DNA of 64,000 nt, from assembly GCA_911728455.2 (NCBI GenBank), contig OU452225.1, positions 1,475,501-1,539,500 of the forward strand, in the 5' to 3' direction. The position numbers and the translations under genes were made by a program. Each line of letters starts with the position of its first letter. The first letter of the stretch is position 1. This DNA comes from Marthasterias glacialis. Lineage: Eukaryota > Echinodermata > Asteroidea > Forcipulatida > Asteriidae. A model generated the notes under the pieces. It was not told where the DNA came from, made no database searches, and saw only the letters and a list, made by a program, of their open reading frames with translations. Below, in pieces: positions 32,380-43,919 of this stretch.

Positions 32380-33715
32380 GTAAGTAGATTTAATTGGGGG
32401 AACCATCTAGCTTTTTTTATCCCCTGTCGACGATGGGGGGGGGGAGATGAATGAGGGGAGAGGTATCAAGTGATGAGGCCAAGGTGGATAAAAGCCATGG
32501 TGACCTGGCGTGAAATGAACCTTCCTTGTGATAAACATAAATAGCACTTTGGAGTCCCTCACAAACCAGACAATGTTGACGGTAATTCACCGTGGGATGT
32601 GCAGTGTAACCTTTCTGGCTCGACTGTGCATAAAATTATATGAGTGGTGAATATACATGCACATTTACATTGTAGCTGGCCCAGAACTCCATCTTTCAGT
32701 GGCGAAGAAATTTTCATTTAGCAAAAGGAACTTCCAGAGTCAAAATTCAGAAGTCAGTGGGAAAGTTTGAGAGACAGGAGCATTTTTACAATTTTACAAT
32801 AAAACAAGAGGTTTTAGTAACCATGGAATATCCAGGCCTGGTTAACACTTTTACCAATGGATTTTTTTTTTTTTTAAATAACTTAATGATCCCTTATACA
32901 AAATAAGCATCTTTGTCAAGTGAACAATATTCATCACTCAAGGTTTTATTTAGAAGAACGTGTACAGTTTTAGGGAAAATCTTGAATACCCAGTTCCCAG
33001 TTCCCAGTTCCCAGTTCCCATCACATTGCTTATGGGAAGGTACGGTCACACAACAACCAATGACACCAATTGTTAAGTTTTAGTGAAAACAACAAAAAAA
33101 CAGTTTAAAGATTTGTTTGCTTTTTGTTCGTTTTTTGTTCAGGGATTTTGTGCACACTCGTGTTTTTGCCTATTTTGATAGGGGCGATGACCAATCAGTT
33201 ATCTGGGGGCTTTCAATGCCATTTTTTTTTTTGTCTTTGAAAGTACAGTGTATTTCAGATATGAGGACACATCTGGAGAAATTAGTACTTTTATGATTTT
33301 TGCAATCAGTGAGCTTCCCGGTTGGAACTAACAAAGCATTTTTGTGATGATTGAACACAAAAATCCTTAGACGTGTACACTACGGGGTGCAGTACCGTTA
33401 ACGAAATCTTTGCTACACAGCACAATGTCAATTTTAATGGGCCTGTCATTGTATGCCATGCAGCCATTACGCCAAGATATTTACAATGAATGACATAATA
33501 TGAAAATGCCAATTAAGTTTTATTGCTTGTCACATCACGAGAGAAAGCTACCTGTACTGGAGAATTGTAAGGGATACAAAAAGTCCACTATAATTAGAAA
33601 ATAGATCAAAATAACCATTGAAAAAAATACAAGCATTGTATATTTTTATAATTGCGATTGGCAACAAATGAAGGTTTTTTTGGCTTGTTTCATGAAGCTG
33701 TTGGGAAACTACAGT
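32380..33715. other. Unassigned start of intron 2
   Basis: A G tract at about 32437, poly(T) at 32862, and four copies of CAGTTCCC at 32990-33020. No exon seen. Confidence 0.4.
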
Positions 33716-33721
33716 CCTGAT

Positions 33722-34020
33722 ACTTCACAGAGGCAACGGAGGCAATTAGTCCTTCCCATGAAATATGCTAATTACATCCACAAATGCGTACAGACACTAT
33801 TGGTGGGCAAACACCATAGAGTTGTGCACTAGGCAGACGCACAAACACGTATGCATCACGCCACCATCGGCCCCATACAAAAAGGCGCGATGTTCCCTCA
33901 TTTTGCCAACCAGTAGTGTTAGTGTACACACACCATGTGCTATTTGCATTATTTCATTGGAAGGGTGTATAACCTCTGTGCCTTGGTGCCCTTTGAAATA
34001 TTCCAGTAGAAATGTAAAAT
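33722..34020. repeat. GAGGCA repeat interrupted by a MITE
   Basis: GAGGCAACGGAGGCAATT at the left continues as CTCTGTGCCTTGGTGCCC after a ~220-bp element (33747-33968), so the older repeat was split by the insertion. Confidence 0.7.
33747..33968 (-). mobile_element. MITE with CCCATGAAATATG ends (nested)
   Basis: Left TCCTTCCCATGAAATATGC and inverted right GCATTATTTCATTGGAAGGG. Interior GTGGGCAAACACCATAGAG and GCAGACGCACAAACAC match, inverted, the element at 45399. Confidence 0.75.
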
Positions 34021-34128
34021 TTTCCTCATTTAGGTGCTGTTCTTGAGGAAAAATTGTCTTGCCCTTAAATATCAAGAACAAAGTATCATTTCTGAAATGA
34101 ATTCATTGTCACAAAACAGGTCTTGCTG

Positions 34129-34492
34129 TTAGAGGTAAATACAAGATTGGTATTCATCCAAAAATGGTTTTATTAGTATCAGTCTGAAAGCTTACTGCTA
34201 ATGAAGTTCATACCGGTACCAATGTTCCATAGAAATATTTCTGTCTGAAATACTGTCAAAATCGAGAAAATAGAATTTGAAGACCCTAATTACAATTTTG
34301 GTTGTAACAATCGAAATTAAGGACAATGTGCTTACCGGCTGCAAAGTGTGCAAAGTTTTTCATTATTTTCTCCTGACTCGTGCGACGGATTGAGCCCAAA
34401 TTTTCACAGGTTTGTTTTTTTTGTATATATTGAATTGCACAAAGTAAGAACACTGCACTATCGGCTTTACCAATCCTGTATTTTACCTCTAA
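34129..34492 (+). mobile_element. ~360-bp non-autonomous element, TIR AGAGGTAAATACA
   Basis: Starts TTAGAGGTAAATACAAGATT and ends AATCCTGTATTTTACCTCTA. Interior ACCAATGTTCCATAGAAATA and GACGGATTGAGCCC. Related elements lie at 35772 (minus) and 47290 (plus). Confidence 0.75.
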
Positions 34493-34499
34493 AGCAGGA

Positions 34500-35770
34500 A
34501 ATGGTTACCAGTTAAAATGTCATTATATTCATTGTTGGAAGTCAATGGTCTTCCAGGAACCGTGTTGGCCAAGTTAAAATTAAAAATAAACAAACAGTTG
34601 ATCACCCCGTTTGTTTTCAACAAGAGGATGAGGGCCTTTTTATTTGTTACATTTTTGTCCAAGATGGCCGCCAAGCCTTTTTTCAAAACTTCAAAATGAC
34701 TGCCTGCTTTTTATTTACAAGTAAGTTGAAATGGACGTTCCACAACAGAAGGTTCAACTCACCGTTTGAAAAGGACGCACTGTTAAAAGATACACATCAC
34801 TGTCGGTAGACAACACGACCGCATGCAAGCAACCCAACGTCATGAAGTACACAACGATTGTTGTGTGTTCGAAGAGCAAGACAGACTGGTACAAATAATA
34901 ATCCAGAGAGATCAATGTATTAATTGTAGATGTCTACTCTAAAATATTGGGAAATGAAATCGATCATCATAAGAATTGTGCCAAGTGAGAATACACAAAA
35001 ATCTTGTCTTTTTTTTTTTTTTTTTTTTTTAAAGAAAGAAAATAAAAAAGATGCTGCGTAAGAAAAAGGATGCGGGCGGGGATGATGAACGTTGTTTTAC
35101 CTGGCCTAACACCTTTTCAATGCAAATATACAGTAAACAGAATGTATTGGATAAGATTGGACACAAAGGTGCAATTTCAAAAGCTGCAATTTCAAAAATG
35201 CAATCATAGTACATTTTTTATCGCTGAAACACGCAAAAAAAAAATACAAAAGTCTTAATGCCAAATTGATACCTTGTAATTATTAGACGTGTACACTGTA
35301 CGGTGTGTGCACCAACAAATTGCATTTAAAATGCTGATGCACAAACAGGAAATTGGCAGTTTTAAACAGCCGCCGGGAATCAGCTGTGTCGAGGAGAAAT
35401 ATCCAGCTGGATGTCTCTTGGTATATATACCTCGTCAGCGTTTCGTCCTGATTTAACGTCAACTCGACACTCCTGCTGGAAAGGCAGTGTTTTCTTAACG
35501 TCGACGAGGATTTATTTCGAAACAGGAAATTGTGGAGAGAAGAAGAAAGATTTCTGTAAGAGCTATCCACGCTGAAAGGACAACTTACGTCTGGGCGTTT
35601 GATTTCTTGGATTGGAGGCGATGCGTTTTCATTTGGCGTGACTATTTTAAGGAGAAATGTGTTCTAAACATTATTGGGCTGTGCAAGTGTTTATCCACAT
35701 GTTACTATTACATGTACTCTTATCAGCTGATACATTCTCCCCCCCCCCCCTCCCCCAAAAAGAGATCATT
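34500..35770. other. Unassigned stretch of intron 2
   Basis: No exon or named repeat beyond a poly(T) tract near 35008 and a C tract near 35742. Confidence 0.35.
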
Positions 35771-35771
35771 T

Positions 35772-36135
35772 TAAGGTCAAATGTAAGATTGGTAAAGCTG
35801 ATATCCACTGTTCTTACTTTGTGTGATTCAGTATATTTTCATGAAAAAAAAAACCCTGTGAAACTGTGGGCTTAATCTGGCATCCGAGTCAGGAGAAAAT
35901 AGTGAAAAACCATGCACACTTTTCAGCATGGAAATACATTGTCTTTAATTTTGATTGGTACGACCGAAATTAAAATCGGAGTCCTCAAGTTCTATTTTCT
36001 CGGCTTTGACAGTATTTCAGACAGAAATATTTCTATGGAAGATTGGTATTGGTAAGAATTTCATAATCAGTAATCTTTCAGACTGATACTACTAAAAACA
36101 AGTTTTGATGAATACCAATTTCGGACTGCATTTCC
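35772..36135 (-). mobile_element. ~360-bp non-autonomous element
   Basis: Inverted relative of 34129-34492: GGTCAAATGTAAGATTGGTA at one end and TTGATGAATACCAATTTCGG at the other, with CAGACAGAAATATTTCTATG inside. Confidence 0.7.
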
Positions 36136-36336
36136 CCCTTGTTATTAGTTGAGGGTAGGGGTGCATGCATTGTGCGCATTGTTCACTCGTTACAAATTTA
36201 TGTTTTCAAGAAGTACACTACAATGAAAACAACAATTTTATAGAATTTACATACTAATGTATTGTGTGTAACTTGGTCAAGTATTCGAGCAAATCAGCGA
36301 TGTTCATTACAATCGTTGAGTGCTCCATTTGAATAA

Positions 36337-36501
36337 GGGAATAAAGGTGTGCTGAATCGGTTTTTAACTATTGTTTAAAACCGATGAGGGGCCTGGTGGC
36401 CGATAATTGCCCGAGCCGAAGGCGAAGGCAATTATCGGCCACCAGGACCCTCAGAGGTTTTAAACAATAGTTAAAAACCGATTCAGCACACCTTTATTCC
36501 C
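36337..36501. repeat. 165-bp near-perfect palindrome
   Basis: Arms begin GGGAATAAAGGTGTGCTGAA and GGTTTTTAACTATTGTTTAA, then after a small asymmetry CTGGTGGCCGATAATTGCC, around a loop CGAGCCGAAGGCGAA. Would extrude as a long hairpin. Confidence 0.9.
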
Positions 36502-36714
36502 ATTCATAAATGCCTTTCTGTCAAAAACATGCAAAAACCTTCAAAAATTGAGAAAAAATCTGACAGTTTCTCAGCTCGACTCTGCGTTAAATTTCTATCC
36601 ATATTTACGTGCCAATGTCGATCTTCATGTCTCTGCAGCTGTTATAGGCACTTGATGCCCTCTCGGCCAATCAGAAACCCAACAGCTGGAAACACGTATA
36701 CTTCTTTATTCTGA

Positions 36715-36850
36715 TACAGGGGCTATATTTTTCGTTCGCAAGCTAGCCGGTTTTAAACACTTTTTACCGTGTTTATATCGCCCGTTTAAACATGGCCACG
36801 TGATGCCCTCTCAGCCAATCAGAATGGATAAACTGTCTCAGGTATTTATG
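36715..36850. repeat. Dispersed inverted-repeat element
   Basis: TTTAAACATGGCCACGTGAT, CAGCCAATCAGAATGGATA and ACTGTCTCAGGTATTTATG match 10285-10400 in reverse. Confidence 0.55.
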
Positions 36851-37079
36851 AATTGTAATTATAAATGTAGTCTTTTGTAAACAGACAAAGTCCTTAAATA
36901 AAAAAATTAAAAAAGGAGTAATGAAACTTGTACGTGTACGTGTACGTGGATGCACATATGGCCAGGGTATTAAAATCCTCCTGTGGGTGAGTGAAAAATA
37001 TACACTTCTGTACATTGTACATGTACATGGTACTATAGTCTGTATTTATTTTTATTTTTTTTTTAAAGCTTAAATCACA

Positions 37080-37260
37080 ATTAGACCTGCAGACGATTTC
37101 ACCAAACTCTTCCTAACTTACATGTAGGAGTCATCCTAACTGAAAGGCGCGTAGTAATTTGTATTGTGACATCACACTTTCCTTAGCAATTAAGGTCAAG
37201 GCCAAGACCAGGGCAACAGAGGCAATGGCCTCTGTCCGGCCTTTGTGTAATTCCAGGCAT
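37080..37260. repeat. MITE fragment followed by GAGGCA repeat
   Basis: TTCACCAAACTCTTCCTAAC and TTGTGACATCACACTTTCC resemble half of the element at 50583; then GGCAACAGAGGCAATGGCCTC. Confidence 0.45.
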
Positions 37261-38105
37261 GCAAATATTGTCGGTTGGTTCACGACGATCGATGTGGTTG
37301 TGATACATTAAGCAAACTTATGTAAGTGGACAAATCTCTTGATAGTTGGATGTTGTTATGGAAAATGTCATGGAGGTTTATTTGTTGCTGGTTGCAACAC
37401 TACTAAAGATGGTTGAACAGTCTTCACAGATTCCCATCAGATTCAAAGAATCGATGAATTTGGACGGCTGCAGTAAAACAAACCAGTGTTACATAGTCAG
37501 GAATGAACATCATGTACATTGTCACTGCATTTGAATTGTCATTCGGTGCCTTGATATATGTCACGAAAGTGTTACACCAGGCGATATATCGAAATAGATG
37601 ATACAAATTTTGAGGGATAAATGGAAAGGTAATAACTCATAACAAACTCACAAAAATTAAGATTTAATTTTAATAATATCAAACCGTATATTAAGCCCGA
37701 AAAACGTAATGTGAACAAATACCACTTCATAGGCCCTCAAAAGCAAAGTTGTTTTGTGCTTAGCTACTTTTGTTTACTTTTAAAAGCAGCTCTATGAAAT
37801 GATTGAGCCCTGGACATGCGTAGAAGTACTTTTCATTCTTTGCATGCATACAAGATTGAATTCAGTGTAAACCATCATCCGGCCATTTCCCATTGCACTG
37901 TCCCAGTGTATTGGCTTTACAGATGTGGCCCTCGACATCCAAAGTGGGTTGACCCAATTCTTAGGTTTCGCATTAAGTGCGTATATCCGATGCGATGAAT
38001 TTCTTCGTATGAATAAGCTCCTTACATTAGGCAAGTTCCTCGTAGGGTTTGAAACACAGTGGCAATGGGATTCAAGGAAAACAACACAGTGTACAATATT
38101 AGGGC
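37261..38105. other. Unassigned stretch of intron 2
   Basis: Only a GCTTAGC family fragment (about 37735-37806, ending GCAGCTCTATGAAATGATTG) is recognisable. Confidence 0.35.
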
Positions 38106-38109
38106 AGTT

Positions 38110-38138
38110 AGGTTTTTTTTTTTTTTTTTTTTTTTTTA
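38110..38138. repeat. Poly(T) tract
   Basis: About twenty-seven T. Similar tracts occur at about 35008, 42500 and 60119. Confidence 0.85.
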
Positions 38139-38631
38139 TTCGGACCTTGCTCTGTGGTGATGTCAAGGGGATAGATTTAAATTCTCATGTGAAATAATAA
38201 AAAGGTTTAGAAAATGTGACCCATTTTTCTACAACAGGAGCCCGATGAACTTGCAGAGAGTCAATTTTATGAAGCTGAGCACGGAAATGTCATCGATATT
38301 CTTATTACTTATTCGGCCAAAAAATAATCGACAGACACACAAAGAATAGAGGCATGTACATTTTGCTTGGAGAGTGGGTTACAGGCCAAGTCACAAATGA
38401 TTAAGGGAAAGAACAAACACAACGCATACATAACAATAGTAAGATTGGAAAATAAAACCTAAAGGTAGAGATTTGCTCGTAACTTACAGGGTATAAAGAT
38501 GGTCAGGGAGCCAAACTTCCCTGGAAATAGTTTTGCCTGAAATGTCAGCTTTTTGAGAAATTAGAAAAATATTTCATTTTGATCTCACGAGTCTGAAATT
38601 CTTTATTTGAAAACAGTGCAAACAGTGTGTA

Positions 38632-38811
38632 TAGACTTTTATCATGGTGCAGCCATCTTGTTTTTTCTTCCATTCAAACCAATGTAACCAAACTGAGGCT
38701 GGAAGGGAAAATAGTCTGGTCCCTTTTTATACATATTGAGAATTACACCTTTCAGTGTCATTGGGTATACAGGGAATCTGACAAAGATGGCTGCAGTGTA
38801 ATAAAGGTCTA
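38632..38811. mobile_element. MITE, TIR TAGACnTTTATCATG
   Basis: TAGACTTTTATCATGGTG at the left, ATAAAGGTCTA at the right, inner TGCAGCCATCTTG answering AAGATGGCTGCA. Relatives at 43788 and 62079. Confidence 0.75.
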
Positions 38812-38845
38812 TTGTCTTGTGATTCTGATGACCAATTGAGCTTAG

Positions 38846-39086
38846 AAGGGTGAACCCCTTCTCTCTGCGATAAGTGCACTGGGTTCTTTTACATGCATTA
38901 CACAACACACAGGACCGGCGACTTTATGTCCCAACCCGAAGGACGCAGCAATAATGTCTTGCTTACAAGTGTCTTGCTTAAGGACACTAGTGTCACACGA
39001 CCGGGACTCGAACCCACACTCTGCTGATCAGAAACACCAGAGCTTGAGTCCGGTGTTCATATCCACTCAGTCAAGACATGCCACAC
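38846..39086 (-). mobile_element. tRNA-Leu-like SINE, family 1
   Basis: Minus strand: GACTGAGTGGATATGAACAC, GGACTCAAGCTCTGGTG, B box GGGTTCGAGTCCCGG, CTTAAGCAAGACACTTG (partly duplicated), GGGACATAAAGTCGCC and GTAAAAGAACCCAGTGCAC. Confidence 0.8.
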
Positions 39087-39089
39087 ATG

Positions 39090-39840
39090 TAAACGTGCAT
39101 GGCAACGGTCTGGATGTGATCCCTATGCTGTACATGTAGTGAGAGATGAGAAGTGTTCTTTTTCACACTGGCTTCACCCACACATAATGATGCAGTACAC
39201 ATACATGTACCGTATATAAGGTCCAAGTGTACACACTCGACGCTGTTTGTGATCAGAATCTGAACAAAATTGTACTTGTGTTGTCTGTACTTGTCTATTC
39301 CATGACCATCAGTATTGTCACGGTCATGAATTCAGCGCGGATATCAAATACGTGGACACAATACATCGTATACACACAGGGGATGTAACATGCTAATAAC
39401 ATTTTTGCGTAGGCATGCTTTCAGGAATATTATTGATCGGCTGCAACTCAACTTAGAGACATTGTTGGATTGATAGAATTAGAAGGAAAGTGAGTTGTCG
39501 TAATACGACAGGTACGTAAATGTGCATATGTACATTACCGACGTTAACACCTTCACAAAATTAGATTCCAATATTATTTGAATCCGATTCTTTTATGGTT
39601 TAAACTTTTGAATTGTACATATGTATGTACATGTACCTACATGTACACCATGTGACACAATTGCAAAATCAGTCGGAACTGATGGGCAGTGTATAACTTT
39701 CAACTGGTACTCATTTTATTTCTTTTTATTTCAGTTTTATTGAGTTACAATGTCCATCACAACCACAAGAAGACAAAGGATGAAACTTATTTTGGTTTAT
39801 GGATGAGATTCAGGGTTTGTTCATAAATGTCAACATAAAA
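39090..39840. other. Unassigned stretch with TACATGTA motifs
   Basis: No gene. Several overlapping ACATGTAC/CATGTACA words, for example 39197-39212 and 39624-39650. Confidence 0.35.
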
Positions 39841-39922
39841 AGTAGATTCTGGTAATAAACAAATAATAATAAAATAATAAAATAATAAAAAATGAAGTTT
39901 ATATGCTCACTCAACATATTTT

Positions 39923-40301
39923 AGTTCCTATCAGGAACCTTTATGAAGTAATCACTTGAAATTCAGTTCCTACCAGGAACCTTTATGAAGTAATCGCTCA
40001 AAATATTTAAGTTTCTATCAGGAACCTTTATGATGTGCACAGCTGATACATGTTTATTTCAGTTCCTATCAGGAACCTTTATGAAGTAATCGCTCAAAAT
40101 GTTTAAGTTCCTATCAGGAACCTTTATAAAGTTCTAACTCGATACATGTATACTTCAGTTCCTGTCAGGAACCTTTATGAAGCACTCACTCAATACATGT
40201 ATTTCAAGCCATATCAGGAACCTTTATAAAGTACTCCATGTACTCATTCGATATGTATATATATATATATATATATATATTTAAGTTCCTATCAGGAACC
40301 T
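39923..40301. repeat. Array of eight short hairpins GTTCCTATCAGGAAC
   Basis: Cores near 39923, 39966, 40011, 40062, 40107, 40158, 40208 and 40285 share GTTCCTATCAGGAACCTTTA, with six-base arms GTTCCT/AGGAAC and a three-base loop. Spacing is mostly 43-51. The spacers are also related (GAAGTAATCGCTCAAAAT). An (AT)n run at 40253-40280 lies before the last unit. Confidence 0.9.
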
Positions 40302-40309
40302 TGGTTGTT

Positions 40310-40910
40310 CAGTCGATTGTGTTTTCTGTAGAAATAGAATCTGGCAAACCCTGGTGGCTGAGTTCACATCTCTTTTTTTCTTAGATTAGTAAATTATATT
40401 GACATAGTTTGTAAAAAAGGTTAATTGCAGATATATTACAAACTCTTAAAAATTCTACTGTGAGTAAATTAAGCTAATTGTGGAGAGGCGAGGGGATTGC
40501 TTGTAATGTTTTGTACGTACTTGAGGCAGAATGAATTGATTAGAGTTCCTAAGGTTACGCTTCGGTACAGATTGAAGAGTTTGAGGCAAAAGACGTTGTC
40601 TACTAGAAGTGAGCAGGTTTTACGCAATTGAGTTATTAAATGGGTACACCTTTCTTAGAGTGGGTTTAATGTTATGGTCATGTCACACGAGGCAATTTAC
40701 AGGCAACCAGTTCCAGGCAATCTCCAAGAAGAAAAGACAGTCACTTTTGAATGTTTACCTAATTTTCTTAAGGATTGTAAGACACATTCAGAAAAATAAC
40801 TCCTGTGCTACCAAAGTGTTTCTTTTGCATGCGGTGCAGTTGGTTGCCTCCAAGTTGCCGGTAAAAATTGCCCTGTGTGACATGGCCCTTAAGTATTATT
40901 ATTAAAACGA
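40310..40910. other. Unassigned stretch of intron 2
   Basis: No exon or named repeat. One phrase, GTCACACGAGGCAATTTACAG, is partly inverted at about 40835-40880 (GGTAAAAATTGCCCTGTGTGAC), suggesting a weak element about 210 bp long. Confidence 0.4.
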
Positions 40911-40914
40911 TATC

Positions 40915-42360
40915 CAAACATTATTGCATCCAAACCTTTTTCTGTTTTGTAAATGCTGTCATAAGACTTTCCTGGAGAGGGGTTTTAAATTCAAAGGATA
41001 CCCAAACTTTTGTGACAGTTATAGTCTGAATGTTTAACACTGTCTCTGAAATTACATGTACAGATGTACAGGCCTAATATGTCAAATGGAAAAACAACAT
41101 TTTTTCTTCTTCTGTTTTTGTAAATGCTGTCATCTGGTCGAAGGGATATTTTTGTTAGAATTTTGTGTGAGATTTTTCTGGTGAGGATTTTTATAAATCC
41201 AAAGGATACCCTGACATTGGATTATTATCTTATTAAAACATTTGCAATTTCTTTGAAATGACAACGCATCAAGCCAAACAACAACATTTTGATGTTTTTT
41301 CTGTTTTATAAATGCTGTCATTGGGGGTGGGGGATGTGATAGAATTCAGCGTCAGACTTTTCTGGTGAGGAAATTTAGATCAAAGGATACCCCTGACATT
41401 TGACAGTTATCTTCTGAAAACCTTCACCAATTCTCTGAAACGACCAAGCCTCAAGCAGAACAATAACATACTTCTTGTTTTACTTTAAAAGTGATATCAT
41501 CTGGGGAAAAAAAAAATGTGTTATAATTTGTTTTAGACTTTCCTGGACAGGATTTTAAATCCGAAGGAAATCCTGACATTTGGTCATTATCTTCTTAAAA
41601 CTTTTGCAATAACTCTGAGATGACAATGCATCAAAGCAGAACAACACGTTTCTCTTTCGACTGCCAGCTGTGGAAAAAAAAACTATGGTAGGGTTCGTGG
41701 AATTGAATTGGATTGATATGGTTTATTTGATAAAAGAGATCACTTTCACAGCCGTAGGCTGAATTGCTTGGAGATACTTCCCTGGAGAATAGTTTTAAAT
41801 CCATAGGCTACCTTGTAACATTTAACAGTTAATCTCCTTAAAATCTCGCAATTTCTTTGGAATAGCAATGTGTCAAGCAGAACAACCACATATTTGTTTT
41901 TCTGTCTTGTAAATGCTGACATCTTGGAGAAAAAAGTTTCAGGCAGAACAACCACATACTTGTTTTTTATGTCTTATAAATGCCGACATCTTGGGGAAAA
42001 ATGTTTCAGGCAGAACAACCACATATTTGTTTTTCTGTCTTATAAATGCTGGGAAAAATGTTTCAGACTTTGGTGTAAGACTTTGCTGGATGAGATTTTT
42101 TAAATCGGAAGGAAACCCTGACAGTTATCGTCTTCAAACTTTTGCAATTTCTCTGAAAAGAAAAAACTTGTGAAGTGGAACAGCATGTTTCTTTTTCTGT
42201 ATTATGAATACTGTCATCTGAAAATGAAAATGTGCTAGAGTTTGGTATATGACTTTCCTGGAAATGAATTTTATATCCAAAGGATACCCCAACGTTTGAC
42301 TGTCTTTTCAATTCTTCACAATTTGAAATGATTACGCATGTTGAGGAGAACAACTTCTTT
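40915..42360. repeat. Diverged tandem repeat, about seven units of ~180 bp
   Basis: Landmark TAAATGCTGTCAT-like sequence at about 40953, 41121, 41309, 41487, 41910 and 42195, each followed by GACTTTCCTGG, AAAGGATACCC and TTTGCAATTTCTCTGAAA. Units have diverged strongly. Inside, a ~60-bp piece (CAGGCAGAACAACCACATA) is repeated three times at 41875-42060. Confidence 0.8.
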
Positions 42361-43510
42361 GTGTAAACTACAGTACATTATTTTTTCAAGCATTGAGGAG
42401 AGAAATATGTGTAGTAAGGTTTTGGATGACAGTTTGCCTACAAATGTTTTTGGTCAATTCTAAAAATGCGTCTGGATTGCCTTAAAGGGACAGAACATTT
42501 TTTTTTTTTTTTTTTTTTTTAAGAATAAATTCATTCCCCTCCTCTAGTTTTTCATTAAACACACCATGCATCCAACCTGTGTACACATCTGGTGGTCAAC
42601 TCTTAATGAAAAAAAACATCAAACAAAACAAAAAATAGTTTATATGGTTTGTCAGGAGTTTTGCATAAACACATCAGGCTTATTTTGGTTGTGGTGATCG
42701 AAACAAGCATTGTTGATTTTGGGGCGCTTAAATAATGTACAATTCACGTTTCCCCAAGCTTGACCTTATTTCAGTTGGGAACATTTACCTGGAGGATTTG
42801 TATGACCATATTAGCTTTCAGACTAAAACTATTCTTTGTCTTTCTTTTTTTCTCGATAGTTACAAGATTTCAAAGCCATCTCTCCTTGTGTTTTTGTGAA
42901 CTTTGAAAAAATGCCTGATTTGATTCACTGTTAGGGGACAGTGCTAGTGCATGTACATTGTAGATGGCCTCTCCAGTAAATTATGCACGCAGTAAATATT
43001 AAATATTAAATCAATATGTAGTAATGTATGCAGGTTCCCAATGGAAACCTGATTTACATCTATCTGTTTGGGGCATATTCTGTCTAAAGAAACGTAATAA
43101 ATAAATTAAGAAACTACTAAATCTTTCAAACTGTTACCAAACAAACCGATAACAAAACAGTAGCCTGAGAGGAAATGCATTATGTACAAAGGGATCGTGC
43201 GCATAAAATGCATCCATGTAATTCACATACAGCAATTTCAATTCACAACCATTGAAATGGACGTGTGTGCATGTTAGATGATTTAGACAGTGTCTTCAGG
43301 TAATGTAGCTGCAGTTGTACTCAGGAATGAATAACTAAATATTGGCAAGTCCTCTGAGGAAATTTCAAATTTGGAAATGATGTAATGTGTCATGTACTAG
43401 GATTGTATCTGTGCAGCTCGTCCACGGTGGTTTGCACCACTCTAGCTGTGGCTGCCACGCGCACACATCGACACACACGCACTGAATCCTCCATGCTGAT
43501 TGGTGCAACC
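42361..43510. other. Unassigned stretch of intron 2
   Basis: Poly(T) at about 42500. No exon or repeat that I can name. Confidence 0.35.
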
Positions 43511-43513
43511 ATG

Positions 43514-43610
43514 TATAAATCTCTTTTGGGAGGAGTGGTGGCTCTGAAAAGAGCCGGTGTGGTCTTGACGTTTCGAACAGTATACTCTGCTCGTCTTCAG
43601 GAGAAATATT
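43514..43610. repeat. Dispersed repeat, copy 2
   Basis: GGTGTGGTCTTGACGTTTCG and CTCGTCTTCAGGAGAA match 14861-14950. Confidence 0.6.
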
Positions 43611-43787
43611 ACATTTCTATCACATTTATTTCCATACAGAACAGTACATAACAAAATGCAAAAGACAATATTGCGGAAGCATGACCCTAACAAGTCGAAG
43701 CTTGTAATTGACTTTATTTTATTGTATCCATGTAAAGTACATTCATCTCGTTCGCTGTTGACTGTAAATGATATACATGTACATCAT

Positions 43788-43914
43788 GGTGCTGCCTTCT
43801 TTCCATCTTCAAATCAATGTAAACCAAACTGATCTAAGCTGACCCCTGTTTTGGTAAAGGAAAAATCAGTATTCCTTATTGCTATAGCAGACAGGGCACC
43901 ATGACAAAGGTCTA
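43788..43914. mobile_element. MITE fragment, TAGACC family
   Basis: ACATCATGGTGCTGCC at the left and GCACCATGACAAAGGTCTA at the right; left terminus degraded. Interior AATCAATGTAAACCAAACTG matches 38632. Confidence 0.65.
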
Positions 43915-43919
43915 TCAAC

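Noticed and set aside
32080..32454. Longer 124-codon frame around kinase exon 2
   Set aside because: The ends lie outside clear splice sites (ACAACAG at 32110, GTAAGT at 32380); only 32111-32379 matches the kinase.
39923..40301. CRISPR-like array
   Set aside because: Regularly spaced repeats, but the spacers resemble each other, and the window is clearly from an animal nuclear genome.
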